From contig NZ_FNBL01000007.1 of the NCBI RefSeq assembly GCF_900102315.1, forward strand, positions 62,001-126,000: 64,000 nt of DNA, written 5' to 3'. This DNA comes from Celeribacter baekdonensis (GTDB lineage Bacteria > Pseudomonadota > Alphaproteobacteria > Rhodobacterales > Rhodobacteraceae). Each line of letters begins with the position of its first letter. Position 1 is the first letter of the stretch. The notes below the pieces were generated by a model that did not search any database, was not told the origin of the DNA, and was given only the letters and a program-made list of their open reading frames with translations. This document shows positions 35,766 through 46,106 of the stretch, piece after piece. The position numbers and the translations under genes are program-made.

Positions 35766-38213
35766 ATGTCAAAGAAACACCTTGTGATCGTTGGAAATGG
35801 GATGGCCCCCGGACGGATGTTGGAACATCTGTTTGAGGTGACAGACGCCTATGACGTGACGATTTTCAACGCCGAGCCGCGCGTGAATTATGACCGGATC
35901 ATGCTCTCGCCGGTTCTGTCGGGCGAAAAGACCTATGCCGATATCATCATCCATGGCGAAGGCTGGTATGAGGAACACGGGATCACGCTTCATCAGGGCG
36001 AAAAGATCACCGAAATTCACCGCAACGAGCGCAAGGTCCTCTCTGAGGCCGGGCGCGAGGTGGCCTATGACAAGCTGGTGATCGCCACCGGGTCGAACCC
36101 GTTTATCATCCCTTTGCCGGGTCATGATCTGCCCGGCGTTTTGGCCTATCGCGACTTGGACGACACCGGCGCGATGATCGACGCCTCCGACAAAGGCGGT
36201 CGCGCCGTGGTGATCGGCGGCGGGCTTTTGGGGCTGGAAGCGGCGGCGGGTTTGAAACAGCGCGGCATGGAAGTGACGGTCATCCACCTGATGCCAACGC
36301 TGATGGAACGCCAACTCGACACGGCGGCGGGCTACCTGTTGCAACGCGAACTTGAGGGCCGTGGGATCGAGGTGCTGTGCGAGGCCAACACCAAACAGAT
36401 TTTGGGCAAAGACCGGGTCGAGGGCGTGGAACTGGCCGATGGCCGGGTGATTGACGCCTCGCTCGTGGTCATGGCTGTCGGCATCCGCCCGAATGTGCAA
36501 TTGGCACAGGAGGCCGGGCTTGAGATCAACCGCGGCATTGTCACCGATGCAACGATGAAAACATCCGACCCAAACATCTATTCGGTCGGGGAATGTGTTG
36601 AGGTCGGTGGCTTGGTCTATGGCCTGGTCGCACCGCTTTACCGCATGGCGAAAGTGGCGGCGGATCATTTGGCGGGCGCTTCAGAGATGGCCTTTGCCCA
36701 TGCCGAAACGCCGACGAAACTGAAAGTCACGGGCTGTGATCTCTACTCAGTTGGCGATTTTGCCGAGGGCGACGGGCGCGAAGACATTGTGCTGCGGGAC
36801 GCGATGCGCGGGACGTATAAGCGTGTGATCCTCAAGGACAATAAGATCATCGGCGCCGTGCTTTATGGCGATGTCGCGGATGGTGGTTGGTACAACGAGT
36901 TGCTGAAATCCGGCGAAGACATCTCCGAGATGCGCGAGACTTTGATCTTTGGCCAGGCCTATCAGGGCGGCGCGGGGGCTGACCCTTTGGCGGCGGTGGC
37001 GAACCTCGCGGATGATGCGGAAATTTGCGGCTGTAATGGCATCACCAAAGGCACAATCATGGCCGCGATCCAAGCCAAAGGCTTGACCACCCTCGCGGAT
37101 GTGCGCGCCCATACCAAAGCCTCGGCGTCTTGCGGCACCTGCACCGGATTGGTTGAAAATGTCATGGCGCTCACCTTGGGCGATGCGTTTCAATTGCCTG
37201 CCTCCGAGGGCATGTGCCCCTGCACCCCCCACAGCCACGGCCATGTCCGCCGCTTGATCAAAGCCAAGGGCCTCAAATCCATCCCGGCGGTGATGCAGGC
37301 GCTGGAATGGACCACACCGGAGGGCTGTGCCAAATGCCGCCCGGCGTTGAATTATTACCTCGTGGCCGATTGGCCGGGCGTCTATGTTGACGATCAACAG
37401 TCGCGGTTCATCAACGAACGCGTCCACGCCAACATCCAAAAGGACGGCACCTATTCGGTCGTGCCCCGGATGTTTGGCGGCATCACCACGCCGGACGAGC
37501 TGCGCGCGATTGCCGATGTGGCGGACAAATATGAGATCCCGACCGTCAAAGTCACAGGCGGGCAAAGGATCGACCTTTTGGGCGTCAAAAAAGAGGATTT
37601 GATCCCGGTCTGGGCCGATCTCAACGCTGCGGGAATGATCTCCGGGGCGGCTTATGCCAAGGGCCTGCGCACGGTGAAAACCTGTGTCGGTTCCGATTGG
37701 TGTCGCTTTGGCACCCAAGATTCGACGGGTTTGGGCATCAAACTTGAGCACTATCTCTGGGGCGCATGGACGCCGGCAAAACTCAAACTCGCCGTGTCAG
37801 GATGCCCGCGCAACTGTGCGGAAAGCACCTGTAAGGACATCGGCATCGTCTGTGTCGATAGCGGCTATGAGGTGCTTTATGGCGGGGCCGCCGGGCTTCA
37901 CATCCAAGGCACGACCAAACTCGGCACTGTGCCGAGTGAAGAGGATGTGATCGAAGTCGTCGGCGCATTGACGCAATATTACCGTGAAACCGGATTCTAT
38001 TTGGAACGGATTTACAAATGGGCGGATCGGCTGGGCTATGACCACATCCGCGAGGTGATTTTGGACGATCTGGACCAACGCAAAGCCTACAATGCACGCT
38101 TTGCCTATGCCCAAAGTTTCGCGCAAGTGGACCCATGGGCCGAATTTGTCAGCGGCAAAGATGCGCATGAATTCAACCCGATCAACATCAGAAAACTGGA
38201 GGCGGCGGAATGA
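35766..38213 (+). CDS. nirB: nitrite reductase [NAD(P)H] large subunit
   Basis: An 815-residue assimilatory nitrite reductase subunit reducing nitrite to ammonium in the cytoplasm. The order is: an FAD/NAD(P)H oxidoreductase domain (VIVGNGMAPGR, VVIGGGLLGLEAA), a BFD-type [2Fe-2S] cluster (CGCNG ... CGTCTG), then the siroheme/[4Fe-4S] domain with TCVGSDWC and SGCPRNCAEST. GGAG precedes the ATG. It overlaps nirD by four bases. No siroheme synthase, nitrate reductase or transporter gene is adjacent. Confidence 0.96.
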   Translation: MSKKHLVIVGNGMAPGRMLEHLFEVTDAYDVTIFNAEPRVNYDRIMLSPVLSGEKTYADIIIHGEGWYEEHGITLHQGEKITEIHRNERKVLSEAGREVAYDKLVIATGSNPFIIPLPGHDLPGVLAYRDLDDTGAMIDASDKGGRAVVIGGGLLGLEAAAGLKQRGMEVTVIHLMPTLMERQLDTAAGYLLQRELEGRGIEVLCEANTKQILGKDRVEGVELADGRVIDASLVVMAVGIRPNVQLAQEAGLEINRGIVTDATMKTSDPNIYSVGECVEVGGLVYGLVAPLYRMAKVAADHLAGASEMAFAHAETPTKLKVTGCDLYSVGDFAEGDGREDIVLRDAMRGTYKRVILKDNKIIGAVLYGDVADGGWYNELLKSGEDISEMRETLIFGQAYQGGAGADPLAAVANLADDAEICGCNGITKGTIMAAIQAKGLTTLADVRAHTKASASCGTCTGLVENVMALTLGDAFQLPASEGMCPCTPHSHGHVRRLIKAKGLKSIPAVMQALEWTTPEGCAKCRPALNYYLVADWPGVYVDDQQSRFINERVHANIQKDGTYSVVPRMFGGITTPDELRAIADVADKYEIPTVKVTGGQRIDLLGVKKEDLIPVWADLNAAGMISGAAYAKGLRTVKTCVGSDWCRFGTQDSTGLGIKLEHYLWGAWTPAKLKLAVSGCPRNCAESTCKDIGIVCVDSGYEVLYGGAAGLHIQGTTKLGTVPSEEDVIEVVGALTQYYRETGFYLERIYKWADRLGYDHIREVILDDLDQRKAYNARFAYAQSFAQVDPWAEFVSGKDAHEFNPINIRKLEAAE

Positions 38214-38530
38214 ACGTGCAGGCCAAAACCTGGGTCAGCATCGGCCCGCTCACCGAGATTCCGCGCCAAGGCGCGCGCTGTGTCAAAAACGGCGATATGA
38301 GCATCGCGGTGTTTCGCACCTCGCAGGATCAGGTCTTTGCCCTCGAAGACAAATGCCCGCACAAAAACGGCCCCCTGAGCCAAGGGATCGTACATGACGG
38401 CTGTGTCACCTGCCCTCTTCACAACTGGGTGATCTCGCTTGAGACAGGCGCGGCCCAAGGCGCGGATGTTGGTCAGACAGCCACATTCGAGATCAAAATC
38501 AAGGATGGAATCGTGCTGTTGGCGCTGTGA
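38210..38530 (+). CDS. nirD: nitrite reductase [NAD(P)H] small subunit
   Basis: A 106-residue Rieske-fold protein that pairs with NirB. The cluster motifs are CPHKNGPL and CPLHNW, complete with both Cys and both His. Its ATG overlaps the nirB stop (ATGA), so synthesis is coupled. It is followed closely by the converging trkH gene. Confidence 0.95.
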   Translation: MNVQAKTWVSIGPLTEIPRQGARCVKNGDMSIAVFRTSQDQVFALEDKCPHKNGPLSQGIVHDGCVTCPLHNWVISLETGAAQGADVGQTATFEIKIKDGIVLLAL

Positions 38531-38552
38531 CCCTTTCAGGGTCGGTTGATCC

Positions 38553-39980
38553 TTACCGGGATGACACCAGTTCGCGCCAAAACAACGGCGCGAACAGGGC
38601 GTAGACCGTGGCCAATTCCAGCCGTCCCAAATACATGCCAAAGGTCAAAACCAATTTCGAGGGCGCGTTGAGCGAGGCGAAATTGCCCGCCGGGCCAATG
38701 ACATCGCCCACCCCCGGACCAACATTGGCCAAGGCCGTCAGCGAGCCTGAAATGGCGGTGGTCATGTCTTGGCCGAAAAAGCCCAACAGGCTCGCCATCA
38801 CGCCAAACGTGGCAGAATAAAGCACGAAAAACGCAATCACACCAGAAAGCGCATCGGGCGCCACAGGGCGGCCTTCGTATTTGACAAAAGTGACCCGATG
38901 CGGCGCGTAGCTTTTGCGGATCTGCGCAATCAACGCCCGCCCCGCCACCAACCAGCGCATCGCCTTGGCCCCGCCTGCGGTGGACCCTGTGGCCCCGCCC
39001 ACGGCGGTCAAAACGAAAAAGGCGGCAACGGCAAAAGGCCCCCAAAGCGTATAATCCGTGGTGGCGTAGCCGGTGGTGGTGACGATGGAGACGACATTAA
39101 AAGCGACAAGACGGAGTGCATCAAACAAGGTTTCGCCCCGCACCATCATGAGCCAAAGCGCGAGGCAGGATATGGTCAACGCAAGGGTCGTCAACATGGC
39201 AGAAACCTGTTCGGACTGCCAAACGCCGCGTCGAACCCCTCTGATATACCAAGCAAAAGGCAAAGCCCCCGCGAGCATGAACGCGGTGCACACCCATTGC
39301 AGGAAGGCGCTGTCGAAATGGCCGAAAGACGCATCATAGCCGGAATAGCCGCCGGTGGAGAGCGTGGTCATCGCATGGGTGGCCGCGTCAAAGGGAGACA
39401 TGCCGCCGATCATGTAGAGCAAGCCGCAAAGGAAAATCAAAGCGAAATAGATTTGCAGCGTCGCAGAGGCAAACATCGTCGCATTGCGCAGTTCTTTGCC
39501 GCCTTGTTCCGAGCTTTCAGAGCGAAACAATTGCATCCCGCCAACTTTCAGGATCGGCAAAAGCGCGATGCCGGTGACGATAAAGCCGACACCGCCAACG
39601 GCCTGAAGCATGGCGCGCCACAAGATGATGCCCCTCGGCGTGTCATCGAGACCCGACATGACGGTGGAGCCGGTGGTGGTGATGCCCGACATGGCCTCGA
39701 AAAACGCATCCACAAAGGACAGATCGAACAGGTAAAGCGGGCCTGCGCCACACAAAGCGGCGACCATCCAGACCGATGACGTCATCAAAAACGTGTGCAG
39801 CGGCCGCAGCTCGGTGACGTCCGGCGAAGAGGCCAGGGCAAGCGCCCCGCCGAGAAAGCCAAACAACAGGGCGGGTACTACAAACAGATTTGAGGTATCA
39901 GGAAAGAGCAGCGCCACGACGCCCATGAGAGCGGCGAAAAACACCATCACCAGCCCATTGATGAAGACGACGAAACTCAT
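38553..39980 (-). CDS. trkH: TrkH-family potassium uptake protein
   Basis: A 475-residue integral membrane protein with about ten hydrophobic segments. The four pore-loop filter segments are recognisable: TTTGSTVM, TLSTGGYSG, TTTGYATT and ANVGPGVG, matching the TrkH/KtrB four-repeat pattern. It imports K+, normally with a cytoplasmic TrkA or KtrA partner. No such gene is adjacent, so the partner must be elsewhere. Confidence 0.92.
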   Translation of the reverse strand: MSFVVFINGLVMVFFAALMGVVALLFPDTSNLFVVPALLFGFLGGALALASSPDVTELRPLHTFLMTSSVWMVAALCGAGPLYLFDLSFVDAFFEAMSGITTTGSTVMSGLDDTPRGIILWRAMLQAVGGVGFIVTGIALLPILKVGGMQLFRSESSEQGGKELRNATMFASATLQIYFALIFLCGLLYMIGGMSPFDAATHAMTTLSTGGYSGYDASFGHFDSAFLQWVCTAFMLAGALPFAWYIRGVRRGVWQSEQVSAMLTTLALTISCLALWLMMVRGETLFDALRLVAFNVVSIVTTTGYATTDYTLWGPFAVAAFFVLTAVGGATGSTAGGAKAMRWLVAGRALIAQIRKSYAPHRVTFVKYEGRPVAPDALSGVIAFFVLYSATFGVMASLLGFFGQDMTTAISGSLTALANVGPGVGDVIGPAGNFASLNAPSKLVLTFGMYLGRLELATVYALFAPLFWRELVSSR

Positions 39981-40160
39981 GTGCCACTTGCCTTGTTGTG
40001 GGCCGCCGTGGCTTGATCAGAGGCCTTGACGGGATCAGACCCTGAAAATCACGAAATCCCAGTCCCTTGCAAGAGCTGGCATGAAGAGAGGCGGATTTAG
40101 CGCGGGCGCTGTGTCGGACAGGCCGCTTTGGATGCTTAAATTTACCGCCCCCCCGTGCGC

Positions 40161-40200
40161 CTCAACTGTGGGACACGGTTCTCAACTGTGGGACACGGTT
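40161..40200. repeat. 20-base perfect tandem duplication over the gnd stop codon
   Basis: CTCAACTGTGGGACACGGTT occurs at 40161-40180 and again at 40181-40200. The gnd stop (40182-40184, minus) lies in the right copy, and the left copy places a second, out-of-frame TGA 20 bases downstream. Confidence 0.97.
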
Positions 40201-41603
40201 CCGGCCCATGGCCCGTGTTGCCCTGTGCCACCATCGACCCGCTCAAACCCGTGCGCGCCAAAGAAATCCCGCTGTGCCTGGACCAAATCGGTGGTGCCAC
40301 GGCCCTGACGCATGGTGTCGAAATAGGCCAAGGCATTGGCAAAGGCCGGGATCGGCAGCCCTTTGAGCGCAGCATAGGCGACCACACGGCGCAGCGCGGG
40401 CGCGCCCTCGCGGATCATATCGGCAAAGGTCGGGGCAAAGATCAGTTGATCATGGGGCAGACCCTCGCGGATCGCTTGCGCCATATCATCAAGCAAGGCC
40501 GAGCGGATGATACAGCCTTCGCGCCACACTTCGGCGGAGGCGGCAAGGTCAATGCCCCAATCATAGGTCGCGGAGGCGGCAATGAGGATTTTGAAGCCCT
40601 GATCATAAGCAATGAGTTTTGCCGCCAAGAGCGCTTTTTCAAGCGTGGCATCGGAGGGCATCGGCATAGTTTCAACCGCATCATCGCCAAACAGCGCCTG
40701 CCCCGCCTCGCGCGTGGCTTTTTCCGAAGACCACGACCGCGCGGCCACCGCAGCCTCGATGGTGGAGGGCGATTGGCCCAGAGTGATTGCCTCAATCGCG
40801 GTCCAACGCCCGGTGCCTTTTTGGCCCGCCATATCGACGATCACATCAACCATTGGCTGGCCGGTTTTGGGGTCAGAGGTCTGAAGCACCTTACCGGAAA
40901 TTTCGACCAGATAGGATTTGAGCGGGCCTTTGTCCCAGGCTTCAAACAGTGCGCCGATCTCGGATGGGGTGCGCCCTGCCCCATCGCGCAACACCCCGTA
41001 GACCTCGGCAATCATTTGCATATCGGCGTATTCAATCCCGTTGTGGACGGTTTTGACGAAATGCCCGGCCCCATCAGGGCCAAAATGTGCCGCACAGGGT
41101 TGGCCGTCATGTTTGGCAGAAATCGCTTCGATGATGTCGCGGATGACCTCATAGGAGGCTTTGTTGCCGCCGACCATGATCGACGGCCCATGACGCGCCC
41201 CTTCTTCGCCGCCCGACACGCCCATGCCGATAAAGTTCAAACCCTTTTCGCGCAGCGCCGCCTCGCGACGGCGCGTGTCGTGAAAATTGGCGTTGCCTGC
41301 ATCAATGATCATATCGCCCTCATCGAGCAGCGGCACCAGATCTGCGATCACTGCATCCACGGGCCCGCCCGCCTTGACCATGATGATGATCGCACGCGGC
41401 TTGGACAGAGAGGCCACGAAGTCCTCATAGGTCTGCGCCGGCACAAGCCGCTCGGCCAAATCGCCCGCAGAGGCCACAAACGCATCGGTGACCGAGCCGG
41501 TGCGATTGTAAACAGCGATGGGAAAGCCGTGATCGGCAATGTTGAGCGACAGGTTTGCACCCATGACGCCAAGGCCAACGAGGCCGATGCGCGCGTGTGA
41601 CAT
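40182..41603 (-). CDS. gnd: 6-phosphogluconate dehydrogenase (decarboxylating)
   Basis: A 473-residue enzyme of the oxidative pentose phosphate pathway, converting 6-phosphogluconate to ribulose 5-phosphate with NADP reduction. It has an N-terminal Rossmann motif (GLGVMGANLSLNIADHG), an NRT segment selecting NADP, GVSGGEEGARHGPS and KTVHNGIEYADMQ. The C-terminus ends GTVSHS, encoded inside a 20-base duplication. AAGGACC precedes the ATG. It is divergent from the Nudix gene. Confidence 0.95.
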   Translation of the reverse strand: MSHARIGLVGLGVMGANLSLNIADHGFPIAVYNRTGSVTDAFVASAGDLAERLVPAQTYEDFVASLSKPRAIIIMVKAGGPVDAVIADLVPLLDEGDMIIDAGNANFHDTRRREAALREKGLNFIGMGVSGGEEGARHGPSIMVGGNKASYEVIRDIIEAISAKHDGQPCAAHFGPDGAGHFVKTVHNGIEYADMQMIAEVYGVLRDGAGRTPSEIGALFEAWDKGPLKSYLVEISGKVLQTSDPKTGQPMVDVIVDMAGQKGTGRWTAIEAITLGQSPSTIEAAVAARSWSSEKATREAGQALFGDDAVETMPMPSDATLEKALLAAKLIAYDQGFKILIAASATYDWGIDLAASAEVWREGCIIRSALLDDMAQAIREGLPHDQLIFAPTFADMIREGAPALRRVVAYAALKGLPIPAFANALAYFDTMRQGRGTTDLVQAQRDFFGAHGFERVDGGTGQHGPWAGTVSHS

Positions 41604-41799
41604 GATAAGGTCCTTTTGACGTTCGAGAATGTGGCAAGGGCACAGATGCGTGGGGTTTCAGAACCTCAAGCCGCCCGGCTCCCCTTTCAGATATAGCGCT
41701 ATCATTCAGGAACAAGACATTTTTCAAGAAAACTTGAAATCCTGTGCGCCTTCCTCTATGTATATACAACAAACAAAAACACAGGCACGTTTCTCACCG

Positions 41800-42258
41800 A
41801 TGGTTATGCTCTTCAAATCCGCTCTGATAGGGGTCTTGGACCCCCTTTTGCGCCGCCCGGACCGGGTTCAGGCGGCGGCATTGTGTTGGCGTAAGGGTAA
41901 GAAAGGCAAAGAGGTGCTTTTGATCACCTCGCGCGACACTGGCCGTTGGATCATCCCCAAGGGTTGGCCGATTGAGGGATTGGACGGCGCGGACACGGCG
42001 GCGCAGGAGGCCTGGGAAGAGGCCGGGGTCAAACCCGGCAAGATCAAGCGTCAGCCACTTGGTCTCTACCACTATGTCAAACGCCTTTCCAACGGTGTCC
42101 CCGCCCCGATCGAGGCCTCGGTCTACCCGATCGAAGTGGCGCGTTTGGCGAATAAATTCCCTGAATGCCATGAGCGCAAACGCAGTTGGATGTCGCCTGA
42201 ACAGGCGGCCATGCTGGTGGACGAACCCGAACTTCAGGACTTGCTGCGCGCGTTTTAA
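41800..42258 (+). CDS. Nudix hydrolase
   Basis: A 152-residue protein. The Nudix box region reads GWPIEGLDGADTAAQEAWEE plus AGV. The catalytic glutamates (E in QEAWEE) are kept, but the first Glu and the Arg of the consensus are Leu and Gln, as is common in the diphosphoinositol-polyphosphate-type subgroup. The start is uncertain: ATG at 41800, 41806 or 41758, none with a good Shine-Dalgarno sequence. The DNA just upstream is AT-rich and probably holds the promoters of this gene and gnd. Confidence 0.82.
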   Translation: MVMLFKSALIGVLDPLLRRPDRVQAAALCWRKGKKGKEVLLITSRDTGRWIIPKGWPIEGLDGADTAAQEAWEEAGVKPGKIKRQPLGLYHYVKRLSNGVPAPIEASVYPIEVARLANKFPECHERKRSWMSPEQAAMLVDEPELQDLLRAF

Positions 42259-42436
42259 GGCAGCCCGGCGCAGGCTTGTACCTCAAGGCCAAGACAGGCC
42301 TGTGGCCACAGGTTCCCGTTTGCATCCCTCACTTTGTCACGAAACCCTTGAAATAGGGCGGCGGGCGCGGTAGCGCTGCGCCGCTTGTAACAATTTTATG
42401 ACAGCCCTCAGGGAGGGAAAGCCATGAGGGATCAGC

Positions 42437-43909
42437 ATGAGTGACCAAGACGGCAAACAGTGGACCACACTGGACAAAGATCTCAACCGCATCAGCCAAC
42501 TTGAACATGCCACGCTCTACATCGGGCGACCAATGGTGGGCTTGGGCGTGGCGCTGGCCTTTATCATCGTGGCGGGGCTTGGCGCGGCTGTGGTGTTTGG
42601 CGGGCAACCGGGATCGGCCTTGGTGATCGCTGCGGCGGCTTTGGGCGCTTATATGGCGATCAATATTGGCGCCAATGACGTGGCCAACAATATGGGCCCT
42701 GCGGTGGGTGCGAACGCATTGACCATGGGCGGCGCGATTGTGATTGCCGCACTTTGTGAAAGTGCGGGGGCGTTGCTGGCGGGGGGCGATGTCGTCTCGA
42801 CGATCTCAAAGGGGATCATCGACCCATCCGCCATGGCAAACACCCAAGTGTTCATCTGGGCCATGCTCGCGGCGCTTTTGTCCTCTGCGCTTTGGGTCAA
42901 TTTGGCCACATGGATCGGCGCGCCGGTCTCCACCACCCATGCCGTTGTCGGCGGTGTCATGGGCGCGGGCATCACGGCGGCGGGCTTTGCCTCGGTCAAC
43001 TGGGCCTCGATGGGGCTGATCGCCGCCTCTTGGGTGGTTTCACCACTGTTGGGCGGGGTGATTGCCGCCGGATTCTTGTGGTTCATCAAGGCGCAGATCA
43101 TGTACCAAGATGACAAAATCGCAGCGGCGCGCCGTTGGGTTCCGGTTCTGATCGGCATCATGATGGGCGCGTTTGCGACCTATTTGGCGATCAAAGGCCT
43201 TAAGAAACTGATCAGTATTGACCTGACAACCGCGCTCTTGATTGGTGCGGCGATTGGCGGATTGTCCTATGTGATTTCCGCGCCTTTGGTGCGCCGTCAA
43301 TCCGAGGGGCTTGAAAACCGCAACAAATCATTGAAGGCGATGTTTGCCCTGCCTTTGGTGATCTCGGCAGCACTTTTGTCCTTTGCCCATGGCGCCAATG
43401 ATGTGGCCAATGCGGTCGGCCCGCTGGCGGCCATCGTGCATGCCAACGCCTTTGGCGAGTTCGCCGGCAAGGTCAATATCCCCCATTGGGTGATGGTGAT
43501 CGGGGCGCTTGGGATTTCTTTTGGTCTGGTGCTGTTTGGGCCGAAGCTGATCAAAATGGTCGGCTCGCAGATCACCAAGCTCAACCCGATGCGCGCCTTT
43601 TGCGTCGCGCTCTCTGCCGCGATCACGGTGATTGTCGCCAGTTGGCTGGGCCTGCCCGTGTCCTCCACCCATATCGCCGTGGGCGCGGTGTTTGGCGTTG
43701 GGTTCTTTCGTGAATGGTATCATGATAAACGTCTGCGCGAGACTGTGGTCAAAGAGGCGGTGCGCGTGGCAGATGAAGAGCGGAGACGGCGCAAACTGGT
43801 GCGTCGCAGCCATTTCATGACCATTGTCGCGGCTTGGATCATCACCGTCCCGGCCTCGGCGATCCTCTCTGCGGCGGTGTTTTTTGTCCTGTCGCATTTC
43901 ACAAACTGA
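42437..43909 (+). CDS. inorganic phosphate transporter (PiT family)
   Basis: A 490-residue polytopic membrane protein. The two PiT signature repeats are GANDVANNMGPAVGANAL and HGANDVANAVGPLAA, and the inverted topology with a central cytoplasmic loop fits the family. It imports phosphate with a cation. GAGGGA lies upstream of the ATG. Its TGA stop is in a 16-base tandem duplication, and a strong terminator follows. Confidence 0.93.
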   Translation: MSDQDGKQWTTLDKDLNRISQLEHATLYIGRPMVGLGVALAFIIVAGLGAAVVFGGQPGSALVIAAAALGAYMAINIGANDVANNMGPAVGANALTMGGAIVIAALCESAGALLAGGDVVSTISKGIIDPSAMANTQVFIWAMLAALLSSALWVNLATWIGAPVSTTHAVVGGVMGAGITAAGFASVNWASMGLIAASWVVSPLLGGVIAAGFLWFIKAQIMYQDDKIAAARRWVPVLIGIMMGAFATYLAIKGLKKLISIDLTTALLIGAAIGGLSYVISAPLVRRQSEGLENRNKSLKAMFALPLVISAALLSFAHGANDVANAVGPLAAIVHANAFGEFAGKVNIPHWVMVIGALGISFGLVLFGPKLIKMVGSQITKLNPMRAFCVALSAAITVIVASWLGLPVSSTHIAVGAVFGVGFFREWYHDKRLRETVVKEAVRVADEERRRRKLVRRSHFMTIVAAWIITVPASAILSAAVFFVLSHFTN

Positions 43910-43931
43910 GCCGGCCACAAACTGAGCCGGA
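43900..43931. repeat. 16-base tandem duplication over the phosphate transporter stop codon
   Basis: CACAAACTGAGCCGG occurs at 43900-43914 and 43916-43930 (period 16). The stop TGA (43907-43909) is in the first copy and is repeated in the second. Confidence 0.95.
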
Positions 43932-43939
43932 CCAGACCC

Positions 43940-43976
43940 AAAACGCGCCCAGAGTGTCCTCGGGCGCGTTTTCTTT
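43940..43976 (+). terminator. Rho-independent terminator after the phosphate transporter
   Basis: AAAACGCGCCC (43940-43950) pairs perfectly with GGGCGCGTTTT (43962-43972), followed by CTTT. It sits between converging genes and may also serve argF. Confidence 0.9.
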
Positions 43977-43994
43977 GGCAAAGCCTGACGTCGG

Positions 43995-44921
43995 TTAGAA
44001 CCCGACACACCAGCGCATGATCGCCTTTTGCGCGTGAAGCCGGTTTTCCGCCTCGTCGAAAATCACCGATTGCGGCCCGTCCATCACGTTATTGCTCACC
44101 TCATCACCGCGGTGCGCGGGCAGGCAGTGCATGAACAGCGCATCGGGGTTGGCATGTGACATCAGCTTGCGATCGACCCGGTAAGGGCGCAGTTGATTGT
44201 GCCGCCGCTCCCGCGCCGATTGCGGATCATGCATCGACACCCAGGTGTCGGTGACCACAAGATCGGCACCTTTGACAGCCTCTTCCGCGTCACGCACGAT
44301 CTCGATCTTTGACCCTTTGGCGCGCGCCTCTTTGATAAAGCCCATTTCGGGATCAAGCGGCTCTGGCCCGGCAAAGGTGAAATCAAACCCAAACTGACCG
44401 GCGGCATGAATGAACGAGGCGCAAACATTGTTGCCATCGCCACACCACACCACCTTTTTGCCTTTGATCGGGCCGTTATGTTCCTCGAATGTGAGGATGT
44501 CGGCCATGATTTGACAGGGGTGGGTGCGGTTGGTCAGCCCGTTGATCACCGGAACAGTGGCGTATTCGGCCATCTCCAACAGGGTCTGTTCCTCAAAGGT
44601 GCGGATCATGATCATGTCGACATAGCGCGACAAAACGCGGGCGGTGTCGGCAATGGTTTCGCCATGGCCCAGTTGCATATCCGCGCCCGAAAGCACCATG
44701 GTCTGCCCACCCATTTGGCGCACACCCACGTCAAAAGACACGCGGGTCCGGGTCGAAGGCTTTTCAAAAATCAGCGCGACCATTTTGTCTTTGAGCGGCA
44801 GCTCGGCATCAAGCGCGCCTTTGGGTTGGCCCAAACGCGCCTGTTTGGTGGCTTTCGCGCTTTCGATGATCTGATGAAGATCGTCGGCACTCGTCGTGTG
44901 AATATCTAGAAAGTGGTTCAT
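43995..44921 (-). CDS. argF: ornithine carbamoyltransferase
   Basis: A 308-residue enzyme forming citrulline from ornithine and carbamoyl phosphate in arginine synthesis. The carbamoyl-phosphate site [13 protein letters not shown] and the ornithine-site HCLPAHRG are intact. It lies 18 bases downstream of argD on the same strand, forming an argD-argF operon. The Shine-Dalgarno sequence is weak. Confidence 0.95.
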   Translation of the reverse strand: MNHFLDIHTTSADDLHQIIESAKATKQARLGQPKGALDAELPLKDKMVALIFEKPSTRTRVSFDVGVRQMGGQTMVLSGADMQLGHGETIADTARVLSRYVDMIMIRTFEEQTLLEMAEYATVPVINGLTNRTHPCQIMADILTFEEHNGPIKGKKVVWCGDGNNVCASFIHAAGQFGFDFTFAGPEPLDPEMGFIKEARAKGSKIEIVRDAEEAVKGADLVVTDTWVSMHDPQSARERRHNQLRPYRVDRKLMSHANPDALFMHCLPAHRGDEVSNNVMDGPQSVIFDEAENRLHAQKAIMRWCVGF

Positions 44922-44939
44922 GTGTTATCTTTTCTTATA

Positions 44940-46106
44940 TCAGAGCGCCTTGGCGGCGGCATCAATCCGCGCCACGGCGTCGGAAATGTCTTCGTCAGAA
45001 ATGTTCAGCGCGGGCAACAGCCGCACCACATTGTCGGCGGCGGGTACGGTCAAAACGCCCGCCTCATAGCCCTTCGCAACCAGATCACCCGGCGCGACTT
45101 TGCATTTGAGGCCAAGCATAAGCCCTTGCCCGCGTACGCTTTCAAAGACGTCCGGGTGCGCCGCAACAAGCCCTTCAAGCTTTTGGCGCATCAGGCTCGC
45201 CTTGCGGTTCACCTCGGCCAAGAACGCCGGATCGGACACGATTTCAAGCACTTTGGCCCCAATGGCACAGCCCAAAGGGTTGCCGCCATAGGTCGAGCCG
45301 TGGGTGCCCGCGGTCATACCTGAGGCCGCCTCTTCGGTGGCCAAAACCGCGCCCAGAGGGAAACCGCCGCCGATGCCTTTGGCAATCATCATGATGTCCG
45401 GCGTCACGCCGGCATATTCATGGGCGAACAATTTGCCCGTCCGGGCCACACCGCATTGGACCTCGTCGAAAATCAACAGGATACCCTTTTCATCGCACAG
45501 ATCGCGCAGGCCTTTGAGGCACTGATCCGGGACCACGCGAATGCCGCCCTCGCCCTGAATCGGTTCGATCATGATCGCTGCGGTCTTGTCAGAGACGGCC
45601 GCGGTCAGCGCCTCGTGATCGCCAAAGGGCAGATGGACAAATCCGGGCATCAGTGGCCCAAAACCTTTGACCATTTTCTCAGCGCCCGAGGCCGCAATGG
45701 CCCCGGTCGAGCGGCCATGGAAACAGCCGTCAAAGGTGATGATCTCGATCTTTTCCGGCTGGCCCTTGGTGTACCAATATTTGCGCGCCATTTTGATCGC
45801 CAGTTCGGCAGCCTCAGTGCCCGAATTGGTGAAAAAACAGGTGTCGGCAAAGGTCAGATCGACCAGCATATCCGCCAGTTTTTCTTGCGCCGGGATTTTA
45901 TAGAGGTTGGAGACATGCCACAGCGTGTCGGCCTGATCCTTGAGGGTCTGCGCCAGTTCCGGGTTGGCATGGCCCAGCGTGTTGACCGCGATGCCCGCGC
46001 CAAGGTCCAAAAAGCGTCGCCCATCCGCCTCAATCAGCCAAGAGCCTTCGCCTTTGACGAAAGACAACGGAGCCCGGTTATAGGTCGGCAAAACGGAAGA
46101 AATCAT
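44940..46106 (-). CDS. argD: acetylornithine aminotransferase
   Basis: A 388-residue class III PLP aminotransferase. The PLP lysine is in the segment MIAKGIGGGFPLGA, with FDEVQCGVARTGK and NSGTEAAELAIKMAR also present. Position before argF supports ArgD, acting on N-acetylornithine; succinyl-diaminopimelate activity is also possible. The ATG at 46106 has AAGGG at good spacing. An upstream ATG would add 20 residues. Confidence 0.93.
   Translation of the reverse strand: MISSVLPTYNRAPLSFVKGEGSWLIEADGRRFLDLGAGIAVNTLGHANPELAQTLKDQADTLWHVSNLYKIPAQEKLADMLVDLTFADTCFFTNSGTEAAELAIKMARKYWYTKGQPEKIEIITFDGCFHGRSTGAIAASGAEKMVKGFGPLMPGFVHLPFGDHEALTAAVSDKTAAIMIEPIQGEGGIRVVPDQCLKGLRDLCDEKGILLIFDEVQCGVARTGKLFAHEYAGVTPDIMMIAKGIGGGFPLGAVLATEEAASGMTAGTHGSTYGGNPLGCAIGAKVLEIVSDPAFLAEVNRKASLMRQKLEGLVAAHPDVFESVRGQGLMLGLKCKVAPGDLVAKGYEAGVLTVPAADNVVRLLPALNISDEDISDAVARIDAAAKAL

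Noticed and set aside
38529-38543. GACCCT-TTC-AGGGTC hairpin after nirD
   Set aside because: The stem is six bases with no T-tract. It is too weak to call as a terminator.
40155-41600. Long plus frame antisense to gnd
   Set aside because: gnd is a full-length, clearly recognised enzyme, and the antisense frame follows its third-position GC bias.
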